This document shows, one piece after another, positions 1 through 5,385 of a stretch of 5,385 nucleotides of DNA. A program made the position numbers and the translations under genes. How positions within the stretch are numbered: position 1 is the stretch's first letter; each line of letters opens with the position of its first letter. Under the pieces are notes generated by a model. The model was not told the DNA's origin. It did no database searches and saw only the letters and a program-made list of their open reading frames with translations. The stretch comes from Planctomycetota bacterium (lineage in GTDB: Bacteria; Planctomycetota; Phycisphaerae; WQYP01), in the NCBI GenBank assembly GCA_021838985.1, contig JAKCCC010000174.1:1-5385 (forward strand). The letters are read 5' to 3'.

Positions 1-560
1 AAAGGATCCGCAATAAACAGCCGGGCCAACGCAGCCCGCCAGGTGACCGGTCCGACACGCCACAGCAGCCCGAATTCACCGGCGGCGAGCAGAACCGCCC
101 CCTCCAACATGCACAAAACCACCACCCCGGCCCGAAAAAGATACAAGCCCGCGATGGCCATCACCACCACCCCCACCACCGCCGGCGCCCAGCGCAAATC
201 CGGTGGTTGATGAAACCACCGCCATAGCGTAATGCCGGCGGCGCATCCCAAGGCGGCGGCGCCGACCACCACCGCCACCCGCATGACCGGCGCGGCCAGG
301 AGGCCACAAATGGTTCCCGCTAAAGCCGCCGCGATCGCGGCCAGCATGGACCAATGCCACAAGCCCAGGCTCAAATACCAGCCACAGGCGGCGCAATTGG
401 CCATGATAACCGCACGGTAGCCGCGCCCGGCGACCCAGATAGCGGCCAGCCCTGTCGCCGCCATGGCCGCGTCCCACAGCCAAGGCAGGTGCGCTACGCC
501 TGCGCTGGCCGCGTGCAGCATGGTTATGATGGCCGTCATGAGATGCGGTGCTTCAGCCAT
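1..560 (-). CDS. Unknown multi-pass membrane protein, 5' part (runs off left edge)
   Basis: I do not recognise this protein. From the ATG at 560-558 the frame is open for 186 codons down to base 3 with no stop, so the C-terminus lies outside the window. The product is dominated by hydrophobic Ala/Val/Leu/Gly/Trp stretches, at roughly residues 31-46, 50-92 (probably two segments), 93-113, 124-142 and 143-165. Short basic or polar turns such as GRGYR, RWFHQPPDLR and LWRVG separate them, so it should be a polytopic inner-membrane protein. No catalytic motif is visible. The start overlaps the lgt stop in the string ATGGCTGA, where the last three bases are the lgt TGA, so translation is probably coupled to lgt. 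A second in-frame ATG (539-537, residue 8) is an alternative start. No strong ribosome binding site precedes either. The competing minus-strand frame over 76-483 is Gly/Arg-rich and looks like a shadow. Confidence is good that it is a gene, low on function. Confidence 0.75.
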   Translation of the reverse strand, partial: MAEAPHLMTAIITMLHAASAGVAHLPWLWDAAMAATGLAAIWVAGRGYRAVIMANCAACGWYLSLGLWHWSMLAAIAAALAGTICGLLAAPVMRVAVVVGAAALGCAAGITLWRWFHQPPDLRWAPAVVGVVVMAIAGLYLFRAGVVVLCMLEGAVLLAAGEFGLLWRVGPVTWRAALARLFIADP

Positions 561-1779
561 CGTGGTATCGGCTCTGAACCACGATCCAGAAGATGAGGCC
601 CGCGATCAGCATCGGCACACTGTAAATAACGCCCAGGCTGATCCAGTGGCCCAAGATAAGCTGCGGTTGATCCCCCATCCGGAACTGCTCGCCGATGATG
701 CGCATGATCGGGTAACCGATCGCGAAAGCAGCGCTGGCCCGGCCGGCCTGGCGCCAGCGATGGCCGACGAACCAGCAGATCAGAAACAGCATCACTCCTT
801 CCAGGAGCGCTTCGATCAGCTGCGAAGGAATCCGCGGCGGCAGGATCTGCCGCAATTGGTCGATGACGAAGGTATTGCCTTGGCGCGCCAAGTTCAAGAT
901 CTGCAGGCGCGCCGCCAAAGGCAGCGGTCCGTGAAAATGGGGATGCAGAGCCTTCCAAAGATGTCGCACCCCAACCTCCAGACGAAGTTGCGACAGCCAG
1001 CCAGGCAGTTGGTGCCGCAGCCGATCCAGCACCGGATAATGGCCGGATGCGGCGAGGCGGAGGATTTCCGAACGCGGATGCAGCGCCAGGACCGCCTGTA
1101 ATTGGTGCTGTTGCCTCTGCAAACGCGTGCTGACGTACGTGGTCATCCCTGGCACCGGATTTCGAACCATGAATCGAGCCAGGTCGGGATGATGCGCCGC
1201 GAGGCCCGCGGCGAAATGGCGAATCCGCGCGTCCAGCGGCTGGTTCTGATAGATAAGCTCCGTGGGAAATTGCACCGCCAGTGGACCCTGCCAACGGTGG
1301 CCGTAAAGTTCGCCGTTGACAAAATTCGCGAGACGTCCGAAGCACAGGCCAATCGGTGCGACCATGGCGGCACAATCCAGCAGGTTCAGAAAACGGTAAC
1401 CGCCCCGCCGTGCGAACACCCAGACCGCCACCATCACGCCGAGGATTCCACCGTGTGCGGCCATACCGCCATTCTGCACCATCAGCAGACCCCACCACGG
1501 AAACGTAGCGCTGAAAGTGGTGAACATATGTGGGCGATATAGCACCGCCTCGCCGAGTCGGCCGCCAACCAGCACACCCAGAATGGCGACAAACAGAACG
1601 AAATCGGGAAGTTTTTCGGACGGCAGCGCCATTCGTCCCGTTTGGATGAAGCGCTTCATCAGCCCATAAGCGATGATAAAGCCGGTCAGGTAGGCGGTGC
1701 CGTACCAGCGAATGCCAAAGTTGGAATGCCCCCACTGCCAAATGAAAGGATTCAGCGTTTGGATGTAATAAGCCAGCAT
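553..1779 (-). CDS. lgt: Prolipoprotein diacylglyceryl transferase, enlarged form
   Basis: Lgt is an inner-membrane enzyme that moves the diacylglyceryl group of phosphatidylglycerol onto the lipobox cysteine of prolipoproteins, the first step of lipoprotein maturation. The family signature is clear: RWYG at 24-27 (Tyr26), GVLVGGRLGE at 68-77, the HGG motif with His109, and FGRLANFVNGELYG at 147-160. Arg149, Asn152 and Glu157 there match E. coli Arg143, Asn146 and Glu151. Arg360 and Arg367 (RIIGEQFR) match E. coli Arg239 and Arg246. All expected key positions are present, so it should be active. At 408 residues it is much longer than the usual 260-300. The extra length, about 100 residues, lies between the NGELYG motif and PSQLIEALLEG (residues about 161-313), in the part expected to face the periplasm. 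The usual HPSQLYE reads IPSQLIE here. The start ATG (1779-1777) has a GGAG ten bases upstream. It diverges from the dapL-like gene and leads the minus-strand pair. Confidence 0.96.
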   Translation of the reverse strand: MLAYYIQTLNPFIWQWGHSNFGIRWYGTAYLTGFIIAYGLMKRFIQTGRMALPSEKLPDFVLFVAILGVLVGGRLGEAVLYRPHMFTTFSATFPWWGLLMVQNGGMAAHGGILGVMVAVWVFARRGGYRFLNLLDCAAMVAPIGLCFGRLANFVNGELYGHRWQGPLAVQFPTELIYQNQPLDARIRHFAAGLAAHHPDLARFMVRNPVPGMTTYVSTRLQRQQHQLQAVLALHPRSEILRLAASGHYPVLDRLRHQLPGWLSQLRLEVGVRHLWKALHPHFHGPLPLAARLQILNLARQGNTFVIDQLRQILPPRIPSQLIEALLEGVMLFLICWFVGHRWRQAGRASAAFAIGYPIMRIIGEQFRMGDQPQLILGHWISLGVIYSVPMLIAGLIFWIVVQSRYHDG

Positions 1780-1795
1780 CGGGCGCGAACTCCAG

Positions 1796-1814
1796 CGGGG
1801 GTGACGGCCCCCCG
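1796..1814 (-). repeat. GC-rich inverted repeat in lgt leader
   Basis: CGGGGG (1796-1801) and CCCCCG (1809-1814) form a perfect 6-bp stem around a 7-base loop. In the lgt transcript the hairpin would end two bases before the GGAG ribosome binding site (1793-1790), so it could affect ribosome access. No T-run follows it on either strand, so it is not a convincing terminator. Short GC stems are common by chance in sequence this GC-rich. Confidence 0.3.
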
Positions 1815-1911
1815 AAAAACGCTTACTTTACCGCATCCGAAAATTTTCTTACACTTGCGGAGTCGGCGCGGGGACAGCGGGGGTGGCCGGATTTTGCAGC
1901 GCGGGCATAGG

Positions 1912-1929
1912 GGCGGCATAAAGGCCGCC
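1912..1929. repeat. GC-rich inverted repeat GGCGGC/GCCGCC
   Basis: GGCGGC (1912-1917) and GCCGCC (1924-1929) pair perfectly around the AT-rich loop ATAAAG. It lies about 76 bases upstream of the dapL-like start, possibly upstream of that gene's promoter. It may be an operator or leader hairpin, or may be chance. No U-tract follows it. Confidence 0.25.
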
Positions 1930-1993
1930 GCGAAGATGGGTGTCTGGGTTGTTGATTGATCGTCCTTTCAATGGTGAAATATCGGGGCGGGCG

Positions 1994-1999
1994 TGAGGA
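1994..1999 (+). promoter_or_regulatory. Ribosome binding site of dapL-like gene
   Basis: TGAGGA lies six bases before the ATG at 2006, which favours that ATG over the in-frame ATG at 2015 (residue 4). Confidence 0.65.
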
Positions 2000-2005
2000 A
2001 CGAAC

Positions 2006-3172
2006 ATGGCTTTTATGAAATCCAAGCGTCTGCAGGCGCTGCCACCCTATCTGTTTATCGAGATCGATAAAAAAAAACGGGCCTTGCTCGCGGCCGGCCA
2101 GGATGTCATTAACCTGGGGGTGGGCGACCCCGACCGCCCCACCCATCGGTTCATCATCGACGCCATGGCCAAGGCGATTTATGATCCGAAGAATCACCGC
2201 TATCCCTTCGATGAAGGCGTGCCGGCTTTTCGGCACGCGGCGGCCGACTTCATGCGACGGCGTTTCCAGGTCCAGGTGGATCCGGACCATCAGCTTATCG
2301 CCACCATTGGCTCGAAGGATGGCATCGCCCATCTGCCCCTGGCGGTGATCAATCCCGGCGCGGTAGTGCTGGTTCCAGAGCCGGGTTATCCGGTTTACAC
2401 CAGCGGGGCGACTTTCGCAGGGGGGCGCATCCATCGCATGCCGTTACGGGAACAGAACGATTTTCTGCCCGATCTCGACGCTATTCCAGAGGTGGTCCGC
2501 CGCCAGGCCCGGCTGATTTGGCTGAACTACCCGAATAATCCCACCGCGGCGACGGCCCCGCTGACGTTTTACGAACGCGCGGTGGCCATGGCCCGGCGCT
2601 ATGGCTGGGTAATCGCCCACGATCTGGCCTACGGCGAAGTATATTTTGAGCAAGCCCCGCACAGTATTTTGGAGGTTCCCGGTGCGGCCGAGGTGGCCGT
2701 CGAATTCCATTCGCTCTCGAAGAGTTTCAACATGACCGGATGGCGGTTGGGTTGGGCGGTGGGGAATCCGGCGATACTTGCGGCGCTGGCCCAAGTGAAA
2801 GGGAACGTCGACAGCGGCCAGTTCAACGCGATTCAAGTGGCCGGCGCCATGGCGCTGGCGCATTATGATCATCCGGAGGTCAAGGGACAGATGGCCATCT
2901 ATCGCCAACGGCGCGACGTGCTGCATGACGGCCTGACCGCCCTCGGCTGGAGCTTCCGCAAGCCGACGGCGGGGTTTTTCTGCTGGGTGAACACCCCGCA
3001 TTCCCTGCCCTCCCTGCCGCTGTGTGCCCGCCTGCTGGAGGAAGCGCACGTGGTTACGGTTCCGGGTGCCGGTTTCGGCCCCGCCGGTGAAGGGTATTTG
3101 CGCATCGCCCTGACGGTCGAAGAAACCCGGATCCGCGAGGCGGTGGAACGCATGGGTCGGCTCAAGCTTTGA
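2006..3172 (+). CDS. dapL: LL-diaminopimelate aminotransferase-like class I/II aminotransferase
   Basis: This is a PLP-dependent fold-type I aminotransferase of 388 residues, the usual length. The DapL assignment rests on the N-terminus LPPYLFIEIDKKK (12-24) followed by INLGVGDPDRPT (35-46), which resembles DapL enzymes more than aspartate aminotransferases. DapL converts tetrahydrodipicolinate with glutamate directly to LL-diaminopimelate, bypassing the succinyl or acetyl route to lysine and meso-DAP. PLP-site features are all visible: GSKDG (102-106) for the phosphate, NYPNNPT (174-180) with Asn178, Asp206 and Tyr209 in HDLAYGE, and the Schiff-base Lys239 in SLSKSFNMTGWRLGW with Arg247. Arg366 in LRIALT should bind the substrate carboxylate. 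The protein is soluble and cytoplasmic. It heads the plus-strand group, and the next gene begins about 120 bases downstream. A related aminotransferase of different specificity cannot be excluded from sequence alone. The aminotransferase fold is certain, the substrate probable. Confidence 0.85.
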   Translation: MAFMKSKRLQALPPYLFIEIDKKKRALLAAGQDVINLGVGDPDRPTHRFIIDAMAKAIYDPKNHRYPFDEGVPAFRHAAADFMRRRFQVQVDPDHQLIATIGSKDGIAHLPLAVINPGAVVLVPEPGYPVYTSGATFAGGRIHRMPLREQNDFLPDLDAIPEVVRRQARLIWLNYPNNPTAATAPLTFYERAVAMARRYGWVIAHDLAYGEVYFEQAPHSILEVPGAAEVAVEFHSLSKSFNMTGWRLGWAVGNPAILAALAQVKGNVDSGQFNAIQVAGAMALAHYDHPEVKGQMAIYRQRRDVLHDGLTALGWSFRKPTAGFFCWVNTPHSLPSLPLCARLLEEAHVVTVPGAGFGPAGEGYLRIALTVEETRIREAVERMGRLKL

Positions 3173-3275
3173 CCGGCTGCAGCGCGGCTGGTCTCGCTCG
3201 AAAATGGAAAACCCGGGGTCGGGGCCAACCGCCGGCCGGCGCCAGGCCCATCGCCGGTAGGACGGGGCGGAGACG

Positions 3276-3283
3276 AAAAGGAG
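3276..3283 (+). promoter_or_regulatory. Strong ribosome binding site setting the GT87 start
   Basis: AAAAGGAG is a near-ideal Shine-Dalgarno sequence and lies eight bases before the in-frame TTG at 3292. A second in-frame TTG at 3286 is only two bases away, too close. This site is the main reason for starting the glycosyltransferase at 3292 rather than at the TTG at 3169. Confidence 0.7.
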
Positions 3284-3291
3284 ATTTGACT

Positions 3292-4692
3292 TTGCCTGCG
3301 GCTTCGGACCAAGCCCCCTCCAGCACCGCCCGCGTGGCGCACCCCCAGCGCCGCCTGGCCCTGGCCGTGCTGATCGCGGCGGCGTTGCTGACGCTCATCG
3401 TGGCCCTTCAGGCCCGGCAGCGTATGATCCAAAAGCAGCGCACCCATAGCACCGCTGACATTAACGACTTCGAGCGCTGGATGCGCATGGTTCCAAAATT
3501 CATTTATCACCATGCCAGCTACATCGACGACAGTTTCCCGACGCCCCCGGTAACCCTAATGGTGTTCGCTCCCCTGACACGACTTTCCGTGCCCAACGCG
3601 CAATTCGTGTGGGTGGTGTGCAAGCTGGCCTTCTGTCTGATTATTTTTTTTACGCTGCGGCACGCGGTTGAACGCACCGGCGTACCGTTGAAGCCCCTGG
3701 CGTGGCTACTGATTCTAGCGGTATGGTTATGGCCGGTGCTCGGCGACATGCAGGAAGGCCAGACCAATCTATTAATGCTCACGCCCCTGGCCCTCGGCCT
3801 ATCCCTGGCCCAGGTGGACCATTGGCCGGCCCAATGGCTCGCGGGCCTGTTGCTTGCCCTGGCCATCTGCATCAAGGTAACGCCGGTAATATTCCTGCTC
3901 TACTTCCTCTGGAAACGCCGCTGGTGGATTGTCGCGGGCATCGTGGCGGGGATGGGAATATGGTTATTGGCGGTGCCGGCACTGGCCTTCGGCTGGCGGC
4001 AAAACCTGCGGTGGTTGGAGCAATGGACCCAAATCATGATCCTGCCTTATGTCATGCAGGGACGGGTGGAGTATTTCGTCGGCCAGTCCGTACCGAGTTT
4101 TCTTTCGCGCCTCCTGCGGCATGTGCCCGCGTTCTATTACCATGTCCAGGGCGGCAAGCAAGCCCAGTATGTTAATCTGCTGCGCCTGCCGGCGCCGGTG
4201 AGCGATTGGATCATTCGTACCATTTTGACCGCGGTGGGCGTCAGCGGCCTGTGGTGGGCGCGGCGCCGCTTGCCGACCTTGAGACGGCGGCGCTATTGGC
4301 TGGAAACTGGGGCCGTGGCGATCTTCGAGCTGTGGGCCTCGCCGCGCACCTGGGTGCCGCATTATGTCACGCTGGTCATCCCGCTTTTCGCCGTGGCCAT
4401 GGTGCTAAGCGACCCCCGGCAAACGCTGCGGATGCGTACGTGGGCGATCGGGGCCTTGGGCACTGCCGCGATGCTGATGTTTCTGACCACGGACGTCGGC
4501 AAGGTGTTTGGGCCGTACGGACATGACTGGCTGTTAACCTTCGGCGTATCACTTTGGGCGAGCGTCCTGTTGGTGGCGGTGATTTTCGCCGCCGCCATCA
4601 CCCGGCACAAGCCGATAGGCGCCGGTCCCGGCGTCGTGGGGGGCCAACCACACCCCGGCCAGACGGCGCCCGTCCGCAAACCCGTTGACTGA
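3292..4692 (+). CDS. GT87 (DUF2029) family polytopic membrane glycosyltransferase
   Basis: This is a 466-residue protein with about ten hydrophobic segments: near 21-40, 104-122, 135-150, 157-175, 182-206, 210-233, 305-320, 355-372, 383-400 and 412-436. It reads as a GT-C-fold enzyme using polyprenyl-phosphate sugars. GT87 landmarks appear in order: an Asp-bearing first outer loop ADINDFERW (55-63, candidate catalytic Asp56 or Asp59), the proline motif FPTPPVTLMVFAPL (82-95), GQTNLLML (156-163), AICIKVTPVIFLLYFLWKRR (191-210), GQSVPSFLSRLL (264-275) and SPRTWVPHY (350-358). Known members include mycobacterial mannosyltransferases that use polyprenyl-phosphate mannose. The sugar and acceptor here cannot be told; an envelope glycolipid or glycan is inferred. 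The TTG start at 3292 is chosen for its ribosome binding site. The frame is open back to a TTG at 3169, but that stretch is Arg/Gly-rich with no such site. The tail after 437 is Gly/Pro-rich. It lies between the dapL-like gene and folK, likely in one transcript. Confidence 0.82.
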   Translation: MPAASDQAPSSTARVAHPQRRLALAVLIAAALLTLIVALQARQRMIQKQRTHSTADINDFERWMRMVPKFIYHHASYIDDSFPTPPVTLMVFAPLTRLSVPNAQFVWVVCKLAFCLIIFFTLRHAVERTGVPLKPLAWLLILAVWLWPVLGDMQEGQTNLLMLTPLALGLSLAQVDHWPAQWLAGLLLALAICIKVTPVIFLLYFLWKRRWWIVAGIVAGMGIWLLAVPALAFGWRQNLRWLEQWTQIMILPYVMQGRVEYFVGQSVPSFLSRLLRHVPAFYYHVQGGKQAQYVNLLRLPAPVSDWIIRTILTAVGVSGLWWARRRLPTLRRRRYWLETGAVAIFELWASPRTWVPHYVTLVIPLFAVAMVLSDPRQTLRMRTWAIGALGTAAMLMFLTTDVGKVFGPYGHDWLLTFGVSLWASVLLVAVIFAAAITRHKPIGAGPGVVGGQPHPGQTAPVRKPVD

Positions 4693-4702
4693 AAATTCAG
4701 CC

Positions 4703-5188
4703 ATGGACGCCACCTGTTATATCGGCTTGGGCGCAAATCTTGGCGACCGCCGCGTTAATATCCAGGCGGCGATCCAGGCCATCCGCGAACTGCCCGGTAC
4801 CGTCCTTCTGGCGGTTTCAACTTTTTACCACAACCCGGCGGTGGGCGGTCCGCCAGGACAACCGGATTTTCTCAATGCGGCCGCGGCCATCCGCACCTCC
4901 CTGACGCCGCGAGATCTCCTCGCCCGGTTACTGGCAATTGAGGCGAAGCTTGGCCGAGATCGGCGCGGCGAGCCACGGCATGGACCGCGCCCGATCGACC
5001 TGGACCTGCTTTTCTATGGGGATAGGGTCTGCCGGCGGGGAAATCCAATCATCCCCCATCCGCGTCTGCATCACAGGCGTTTTGTCTTGCAGCCGCTCCA
5101 TGAAATCGCGCCGGACCTGCGGCACCCGCTTCTGCAGCGCACCGTGCGGGAACTACTGGAGGGATTGCCGGGATCGGACCGCCAGTGA
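4703..5188 (+). CDS. folK: 2-amino-4-hydroxy-6-hydroxymethyldihydropteridine pyrophosphokinase (HPPK)
   Basis: HPPK transfers pyrophosphate from ATP to 6-hydroxymethyl-7,8-dihydropterin, giving the substrate of dihydropteroate synthase in folate synthesis. It is a soluble cytoplasmic enzyme. The 161-residue product matches the family throughout: YIGLGANLGDR (6-16), the pterin-side loop FYHNPAVGGPPGQPDFLNA (41-59), the LLAIEAKLGRDRR helix and loop (76-88), GPRPIDLDLLFYGD (94-107) with the two Mg-binding aspartates Asp99 and Asp101, PHPRLHHRRFVLQPL (118-132) and HEIAPDLRHP (133-142). Nothing essential seems missing and the length is normal. The ATG at 4703 puts the GxNLGD motif at the usual distance from the start. 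An in-frame TTG at 4685 would add six residues and overlap the preceding stop. Neither start has a clear ribosome binding site. It begins ten bases after the GT87 stop, so it probably depends on upstream transcription and perhaps on translational coupling. Confidence 0.94.
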   Translation: MDATCYIGLGANLGDRRVNIQAAIQAIRELPGTVLLAVSTFYHNPAVGGPPGQPDFLNAAAAIRTSLTPRDLLARLLAIEAKLGRDRRGEPRHGPRPIDLDLLFYGDRVCRRGNPIIPHPRLHHRRFVLQPLHEIAPDLRHPLLQRTVRELLEGLPGSDRQ

Positions 5189-5212
5189 AAAACCGTTACA
5201 GCCGTACCGGAG

Positions 5213-5234
5213 GCCCCTTAGCCGGTAATGGGGC
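5213..5234 (+). terminator. Possible hairpin after folK, no T-run
   Basis: GCCCC (5213-5217) pairs with GGGGC (5230-5234), and TTA (5218-5220) pairs with TAA (5226-5228), leaving the loop GCCGG and a one-base T bulge. The alternative stem ACCGG (5206-5210) with CCGGT (5222-5226) overlaps it. It sits 25 bases after the folK stop, where a terminator would be expected. However, no T-tract follows, so intrinsic termination is doubtful. Confidence 0.2.
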
Positions 5235-5240
5235 ACGGGG

Positions 5241-5385
5241 GTGATCCGAATTTGGGCGGGGGGCATGGCGCGACCCTTGCCGATTTTGGAGGAACCAGAA
5301 AGCCTGATTTCACGGGTCTTTTGGGATGGCGTGCAGTTTTCTCCACACCGTATAAAAAACAGGATGTGCAAAAACTCCCACCGAC
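5241..5385 (+). CDS. Weak candidate: 5' end of an unknown gene running off right edge
   Basis: After a TAA at 5226-5228 this frame stays open to the window end. Possible starts are GTG 5241 and ATG 5265, the latter preceded by GGGCGGGGGG. From the ATG it reads MARPLPILEEPESLISRVFW and continues with a basic segment, 40 codons in all. I recognise no family. Third positions are clearly less GC-rich than in the neighbouring genes and no ideal ribosome binding site is present, so a chance open frame is at least as likely. Confidence 0.2.
   Translation, partial: MIRIWAGGMARPLPILEEPESLISRVFWDGVQFSPHRIKNRMCKNSHR

Larger units (their letters stand above)
1780..2005. other. Divergent intergenic region between lgt and dapL-like gene
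   Basis: This 226-base gap must hold the promoters of both outward-facing gene groups. Two AT-rich patches stand out from the GC-rich surroundings. The first, about 1814-1855, contains the palindrome GAAAATTTTC (1839-1848) and, on the minus strand, a TAAAGT that could be a -10 for lgt, but no good -35. The second, about 1950-1983, has TTGATT (1952-1957) or TTGATC (1956-1961) followed by AAATAT (1977-1982), with spacers of 19 or 15 bases. That is a poor sigma70-like match for the plus-strand genes. Frames that cross this region on either strand read mostly as Arg/Pro/Gly-rich protein and are not credible genes. Promoter positions are guesses; the regulatory role of the gap is inferred from gene orientation. 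Confidence 0.5.
5189..5385. other. Region after folK, no confident gene
   Basis: The first 80 bases are rich in G-runs: GGGG 5230-5233, GGGGG 5237-5241, GGG 5254-5256 and GGGGGG 5258-5263. The last 70 bases are more AT-rich and include TATAAA at 5351-5356, which resembles a -10 box but lacks a recognisable -35 at the right distance. The base composition and the end of the plus-strand group suggest a gene boundary or the promoter of a gene beyond the window. Confidence 0.4.

Noticed and set aside
76..483. Minus-strand frame of 135 codons near the left edge
   Set aside because: The translation is almost entirely Gly/Arg/His runs. The frame from 560 gives clean membrane segments and couples to lgt.
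463..1542. Two plus-strand frames (463-1101 and 1102-1542) opposite lgt
   Set aside because: Antisense to lgt, rich in Arg/Gln/His/Pro, with no family resemblance.
536..1741. 401-codon minus-strand frame overlapping lgt
   Set aside because: It is an alternate frame of the well-supported lgt gene, with Arg/Gly/Ser/Pro-rich low-complexity sequence and no recognisable domain. Long shadow frames are expected at this GC content.
3222..3249. GGGCC/GGCCC inverted repeat with inner GCCGGCCGGC between dapL-like gene and GT87 gene
   Set aside because: No T-run follows, and GC palindromes are common in this background, so I do not call a terminator.
3169..3291. Upstream TTG start for the GT87 gene
   Set aside because: No ribosome binding site and a low-complexity Arg/Gly/Pro extension; the TTG at 3292 has a strong site at ideal spacing.
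1823..3513. Minus-strand frames opposite the dapL-like and GT87 genes (1823-2434, 2444-3049, 2899-3513)
   Set aside because: They run antisense through conserved aminotransferase motifs, and their translations show no domain.
4685..4702. TTG start for folK overlapping the GT87 stop
   Set aside because: It adds six residues not needed by the HPPK fold. The ATG at 4703 fits the family N-terminus, though neither start has a clear ribosome binding site.
5153..5371. 72-codon minus-strand frame at the right edge
   Set aside because: It overlaps the conserved folK end antisense, and its translation has no domain or clear ribosome binding site.

Overview
The window is a GC-rich bacterial chromosomal segment carrying ordinary housekeeping and cell-envelope genes, arranged as two divergent gene groups. 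I found no mobile element, CRISPR array, RNA gene or phage gene. The best guess for the host is a Gram-negative bacterium of the PVC group, probably Verrucomicrobiota. This rests on the enlarged Lgt with its start MLAYYIQTLNPF and the block GGMAAHGG, together with a DapL-type aminotransferase. It is inference from family resemblance, not a database result.

Left group, minus strand (about 1-1779): lgt (1779 to 553) encodes the prolipoprotein diacylglyceryl transferase that starts lipoprotein maturation. Its start lies next to the divergent intergenic region. Directly downstream, overlapping the lgt stop by 8 bases, is the 5' part of a gene for a very hydrophobic multi-pass membrane protein that I do not recognise. 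It runs off the left edge. The two are probably co-transcribed and translationally coupled.

Divergent intergenic region (1780-2005): about 226 bases with no gene. It holds two short AT-rich patches that could carry promoters and two GC-rich inverted repeats.

Right group, plus strand (2006-5188): a DapL-like LL-diaminopimelate aminotransferase (lysine and peptidoglycan precursor synthesis), then a GT87/DUF2029-family polytopic membrane glycosyltransferase, then folK (folate synthesis). The glycosyltransferase most likely starts at a TTG at 3292, eight bases after a strong AAAAGGAG ribosome binding site. folK follows ten bases after the glycosyltransferase stop. The three genes look like one transcription unit. 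They share no single pathway, although lgt, dapL and the GT87 protein all serve the cell envelope.

Right edge (5189-5385): no confident gene. There is a G-rich stretch, an imperfect hairpin after folK, and a weak open frame that reaches the window end.

Nothing here makes a convincing new biological system. The points most worth a second look are the roughly 100-residue insertion in Lgt, the unknown membrane protein coupled to it, and the TTG start of the glycosyltransferase.
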